Origin: CADEED01 sp041395625
GTDB lineage: Bacteria > Pseudomonadota > Gammaproteobacteria > Steroidobacterales > Steroidobacteraceae
DNA: 64,000 bases
Direction: 5' to 3'
NCBI GenBank assembly: GCA_041395625.1
Contig: JAWLAE010000002.1
Coordinates: forward strand, 558,001-622,000
Below, piece by piece: positions 61,215-64,000 of this stretch. Numbering within the stretch: position 1 is the first letter of the stretch; each line of letters starts with the position of its first letter. The translations under genes were made by a program, and so were the position numbers. Under the pieces are notes generated by a model. That model ran no database searches and was not told the DNA's origin. It saw only the letters and a list, made by a program, of their open reading frames with translations.

Positions 61215-62071
61215 GCGCGGTGCGGCACTCGCACTATGAGAGTGACGATGGTCTCAAGCTCTATTACGCCGACTATGGGGCGACCGAAGCGAGCTGCACC
61301 GTTGTCTGCCTCCCCGGCCTGACACGCAACTCGCGCGACTACGAGTCGCTGGCACAGCACCTGGCTGCGCGATATCGCGTGATCGCGCCAGACCTGCGCG
61401 GCCGCGGCCGCTCCAGTTGGGACAGCAAGTATCTGAACTACCACCCTCGCACCTACGCACGCGACGTCGCTCGTTTGCTGGCGCTACTGGCGCCACGCAA
61501 CCTCGTATTGATCGGCACCTCACTTGGTGGCCTGGTCGCCGCGCTGCTGGCCCGCGACGGTCTGGCCGCGCTGCGCGCGGTGGTGCTGAACGACATCGGC
61601 CCCGAGCTGGACCCCGCCGGCATCGCGCGCATCGCGGGCTACGTGGGCGCAACAGGCCCATTCGACGACTGGTCCGCCGCGACCGAGATAGTGCGTCGTA
61701 ACAACGAATATGCGCTCCCCGACCTCAGCGGCACACAGTGGCAGCGCTTTACGCGCGCCCTCTGTCGCACCACGACCGACGGACACATCGTGTTCGACTA
61801 CGACCCTGCGATCGGCCAGGCGTTTCGTGAAGGTGCCGGCGGTCCGCTCGACTTGTGGCAAGCGTTCGACGGCCTGGCCACGGTGCCGACCTTGTTGCTG
61901 CGAGGCGCCAACTCGGACATCCTCAGCCGGGCGACGGTGGAACGAATGCAGCAGCGGCTGAGGCGCCTGACTGTCGTAGAAGTGTCGGGCCGCGGGCACG
62001 CGCCGCTGCTGGATGAGCCCGAGTCGCTCGATGCTATCGACCGGCTGCTGCTTTCCTTCGGTCACGGGTGA
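61211..62071 (+). CDS. Alpha/beta hydrolase
   Basis: A 286-residue cytoplasmic hydrolase. The nucleophile elbow is IGTSLGG, the acid lies near LLRGANSDIL and the histidine in GRGHAPLLDEP. PDLRGRGRSSWD is typical of lactonase/esterase members. The substrate is unknown; by context it would act on the product imported by the neighbouring MFS carrier. The start is GTG at 61211 (GTGA overlap), and the stop overlaps the MFS start in the same way. Confidence 0.88.
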   Translation: MSAVRHSHYESDDGLKLYYADYGATEASCTVVCLPGLTRNSRDYESLAQHLAARYRVIAPDLRGRGRSSWDSKYLNYHPRTYARDVARLLALLAPRNLVLIGTSLGGLVAALLARDGLAALRAVVLNDIGPELDPAGIARIAGYVGATGPFDDWSAATEIVRRNNEYALPDLSGTQWQRFTRALCRTTTDGHIVFDYDPAIGQAFREGAGGPLDLWQAFDGLATVPTLLLRGANSDILSRATVERMQQRLRRLTVVEVSGRGHAPLLDEPESLDAIDRLLLSFGHG

Positions 62072-63330
62072 CACCTTTGACCAACAGGAGACGAGCCTAC
62101 TACGTACTCGGCATTCTGCTGATCGTCTATACCCTGAATTTCATCGATCGCGTCATCATCGGCATCCTCGCGCCGCCGATCAAGGCGGAACTTGGCCTCA
62201 GCGATACCCAGCTGGGCTTGTTAGGCGGAACAGCGTTCGCGCTGTTCTATACCGGCCTCGGTATTCCGATCGCCTGGCTGGCCGACCGCTACAATCGCGT
62301 CTGGATTGTCACCGCAGCGCTCACGATCTGGAGTGGTTTCACTGCCGCCTGCGGTCTGGCCCAGAACTTCACCCAGCTTTTCCTGGCGCGGCTCGGCGTC
62401 GGTGTTGGCGAGGCCGGCGGCGTCGCCCCCGCCTATTCGATCGTCGCCGACTATTTCCCGCCGCAGCAACGCGCGCGTGCGCTGGGCGTGTTTTCCTTCG
62501 GAATTCCTCTGGGCAGCGCACTCGGGCTGATGCTGGGCGGCGTCATTGCGAGCCAGGTGAACTGGCGCTGGGCATTCGTGGCCGTCGGGCTCGCAGGCGT
62601 GGTGCTGGCGCCGCTGTTGCTGGCGACGGTGCGCGAGCCGGTGCGCGGCAACCTCGATCCCGGTGCTGCTACGAACCGCGCGCCGCTGCCAATGAAGCAA
62701 GTGCTTGCTGTACTGGCACGCAAAAAGAGTTTCTGGGGGCTGGCGCTCGGTGCTGCGACGTCGTCGATGATGGGCTATGGACTGGCTTTCTGGATGCCGT
62801 CGCTCTTCATTCGCAGTTTCGGCCTGACGCTGGTGGAAGTGTCCTGGATGTACGGCTCGGTCGTGCTCGTCTGCGGCATTGCCGGCATCTGGTTTGGCGC
62901 CTGGATGGCGGACCGCTACGGCCGTCGCAGTCGCGGCGCTTACGCGCTGGTACCAGCGTTCACGTTGTTAGCTTGTGTCCCATTCATGGTAGGCGGCGCA
63001 CTGGCTCCGACGTTCGTCGTGGCGCTGGCATTGTTCTGCATTCCGGAAGCTCTACGGCTTGCCTGGCTAGGTCCGGTGCTGGCGGCCATACAGCAGCTGG
63101 TGCTGCCGCAGATGCGCGCCACCGCCTCGGCCGCGTTTCTGTTCATCAACAATCTGATCGGGCTGGGCTTGGGCTCACTACTGCTGGGGCGGTTGTCTGA
63201 CGCGCTGCGGGCGACGTACGGCGATGAATCATTGCGCTACGCAATCGTCTTTGGCAGCGGACTGTACGTGATCTCTGGCGCAGTGTTCTTGTGGTGCGCT
63301 CGACACCTGGCGCGCGACTGGACCGATTGA
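62068..63330 (+). CDS. MFS transporter
   Basis: A 420-residue major facilitator with 12 predicted helices. It carries YTLNFIDRVIIGILAPPIKAELGLSD and the signature WLADRYNR after helix 2, repeated as WMADRYGRRSRG after helix 8. The type (spinster-like/anion:cation) is often found with TonB receptors and hydrolases in catabolic clusters and usually imports organic acids or lipophilic compounds. GTG start at 62068, overlapping the hydrolase stop. It ends the five-gene run and converges on the edge gene. Confidence 0.9.
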   Translation: MTPLTNRRRAYYVLGILLIVYTLNFIDRVIIGILAPPIKAELGLSDTQLGLLGGTAFALFYTGLGIPIAWLADRYNRVWIVTAALTIWSGFTAACGLAQNFTQLFLARLGVGVGEAGGVAPAYSIVADYFPPQQRARALGVFSFGIPLGSALGLMLGGVIASQVNWRWAFVAVGLAGVVLAPLLLATVREPVRGNLDPGAATNRAPLPMKQVLAVLARKKSFWGLALGAATSSMMGYGLAFWMPSLFIRSFGLTLVEVSWMYGSVVLVCGIAGIWFGAWMADRYGRRSRGAYALVPAFTLLACVPFMVGGALAPTFVVALALFCIPEALRLAWLGPVLAAIQQLVLPQMRATASAAFLFINNLIGLGLGSLLLGRLSDALRATYGDESLRYAIVFGSGLYVISGAVFLWCARHLARDWTD

Positions 63331-63337
63331 CGGACGA

Positions 63338-64000
63338 CTATGGGCCTGCTTGCCGCGGCAATACCCTGATCAGCTCACCGGCCACGTCGCGCGCAAACGG
63401 CACGCCGTTAGCCACGGCCGATGAACCCTCGCACAACTCCAGCGGCAACATCGGCACCGCGGCCTGTTTCGGTTCTGGTATCGAGACCTCTATGTCGGTC
63501 ACCGTGATGCCAAGGGCGCCCGTTATTCCCTTGAGATAGGCACGCAACTCGTCGTCGAAGTAGTCGCGCAACGTGGGATCGTACTGCAGGAAATAACTGC
63601 TCAAATAGCGCGCGATCGGCGTAGCCCGTCGCATCTCACGGGCGCCGAGCGACGCGTTCGACTCGAGGTTCCAGAACGGGTTGTTGGCGATGAATTGCGT
63701 CAAGTCGCTCGGAACGCTGGGCTCCTCCGAAGAAATTGTGGGCATCTTGATGCTGAGCGTCGTCCCGGTGAGTTGGATCTGTGCCGCATCGAGGCGCAAG
63801 GTGTAGCGCAGCACCGCCGGCCAGAGCACGAACACCTCAGGATTCAGACCCGGCACTTCGGGGCAACTTCGATACCAGACGGTCAAGCGCCGCTCATGAT
63901 CTAGCAGTGCGCGGGTTCGCACCTGGTTGACCAATACCATCACCGGATCAGCGACCGGCTCTCGACGTGAACGATCCCACAGGGTCACCGCGAGAATCAC
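63338..64000 (-). CDS. Protein of unknown function, partial at window edge
   Basis: A 220-residue C-terminal portion; the gene continues to the right of the window. The first visible residues (VILAVTLW) look like the end of a membrane helix, followed by an apparently extracytoplasmic domain with many beta-type stretches (LRYTLRLDAAQIQLTGTTLSIKMP) and a helical part before VTDIEVSIPEP. It faintly recalls DUF4230-type membrane-anchored proteins, but I do not recognise it. Its stop is seven bases from that of the MFS gene on the other strand. Confidence 0.6.
   Translation of the reverse strand: MILAVTLWDRSRREPVADPVMVLVNQVRTRALLDHERRLTVWYRSCPEVPGLNPEVFVLWPAVLRYTLRLDAAQIQLTGTTLSIKMPTISSEEPSVPSDLTQFIANNPFWNLESNASLGAREMRRATPIARYLSSYFLQYDPTLRDYFDDELRAYLKGITGALGITVTDIEVSIPEPKQAAVPMLPLELCEGSSAVANGVPFARDVAGELIRVLPRQAGP

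Noticed and set aside
62013..63200. 395-residue plus-strand frame over the MFS gene
   Set aside because: Arg-rich out-of-frame reading of the transporter.

Overview
The window reads as chromosome of a high-GC gammaproteobacterium, probably near the Nevskiales/Steroidobacterales/Xanthomonadales side of the class. The evidence is family content and gene order: an E. coli-like dapA / gcvR / bcp block, mlaFEDCB with a separate mlaA, ffh-rpsP-rimM-trmD-rplS, oligoribonuclease, Hsp15, a YhhQ-type queuosine precursor transporter, 4.5S RNA beside dnaX, and a SUF operon with a SufU-type scaffold. GTG and TTG starts are common and most operons are tightly packed with 1-4 base overlaps. I see no insertion sequence, prophage or CRISPR array.

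Layout. 0-8 kb: ppsA, then a minus-strand orn / PLP dehydratase pair, rsgA, and the minus-strand ffs-dnaX-ybaB-recR unit. 8-13 kb: a secreted-protein patch (SUMF-domain lipoprotein, nitrilase-family amidase, exported PQQ dehydrogenase, small membrane protein). 13-15.8 kb: a hairpin-rich repeat, tRNA-Ser(GGA) with a strange inverted partial copy of its own 3' end, a short BamC-like lipoprotein, dapA, a GcvR-like ACT protein and bcp. 15.8-23 kb: a PIN-PhoH ATPase, BepA, MlaA, a 196-base palindromic element, and mlaFEDCB. 23-31.5 kb: class I aldolase, then an Rrf2 regulator with a visible operator and sufBCDSU-sufT, a Rieske ferredoxin and a SixA phosphatase in one coupled run.

31.5-45 kb: an osmoprotectant-type ABC transporter with fused binding protein and permease, sdaA and putA (one unit), a DUF481 protein with a clear terminator, CnoX, YhhQ, Hsp15, kbl-tdh for threonine breakdown, a YciI protein, a TauE/SafE exporter, and a decayed M14-family gene. 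45-54 kb: a Tat-type amidohydrolase, sppA, the ribosomal/SRP block and radA. 54-55.5 kb: a PP2C phosphatase with a double-FHA protein. 55.5-63.3 kb: a TetR-controlled TonB receptor, acyl-CoA ligase, PHB-depolymerase-like lipoprotein, alpha/beta hydrolase and MFS transporter that look like one uptake-and-catabolism cluster. A partial gene of unknown function runs off the right edge.

Functionally, several amino-acid catabolic enzymes (PutA, SdaA, Kbl-Tdh, the PLP dehydratase) sit in the same window as PEP synthase and aldolase, as expected of an organism that grows on amino acids and makes sugar by gluconeogenesis. A second theme is the outer membrane (MlaA-F, BepA, a mini-BamC). The least explained items are the inverted tRNA tail, the palindromic intergenic elements, an over-used heptamer TTGTTAG, and the substrate of the 55.5-63.3 kb cluster.
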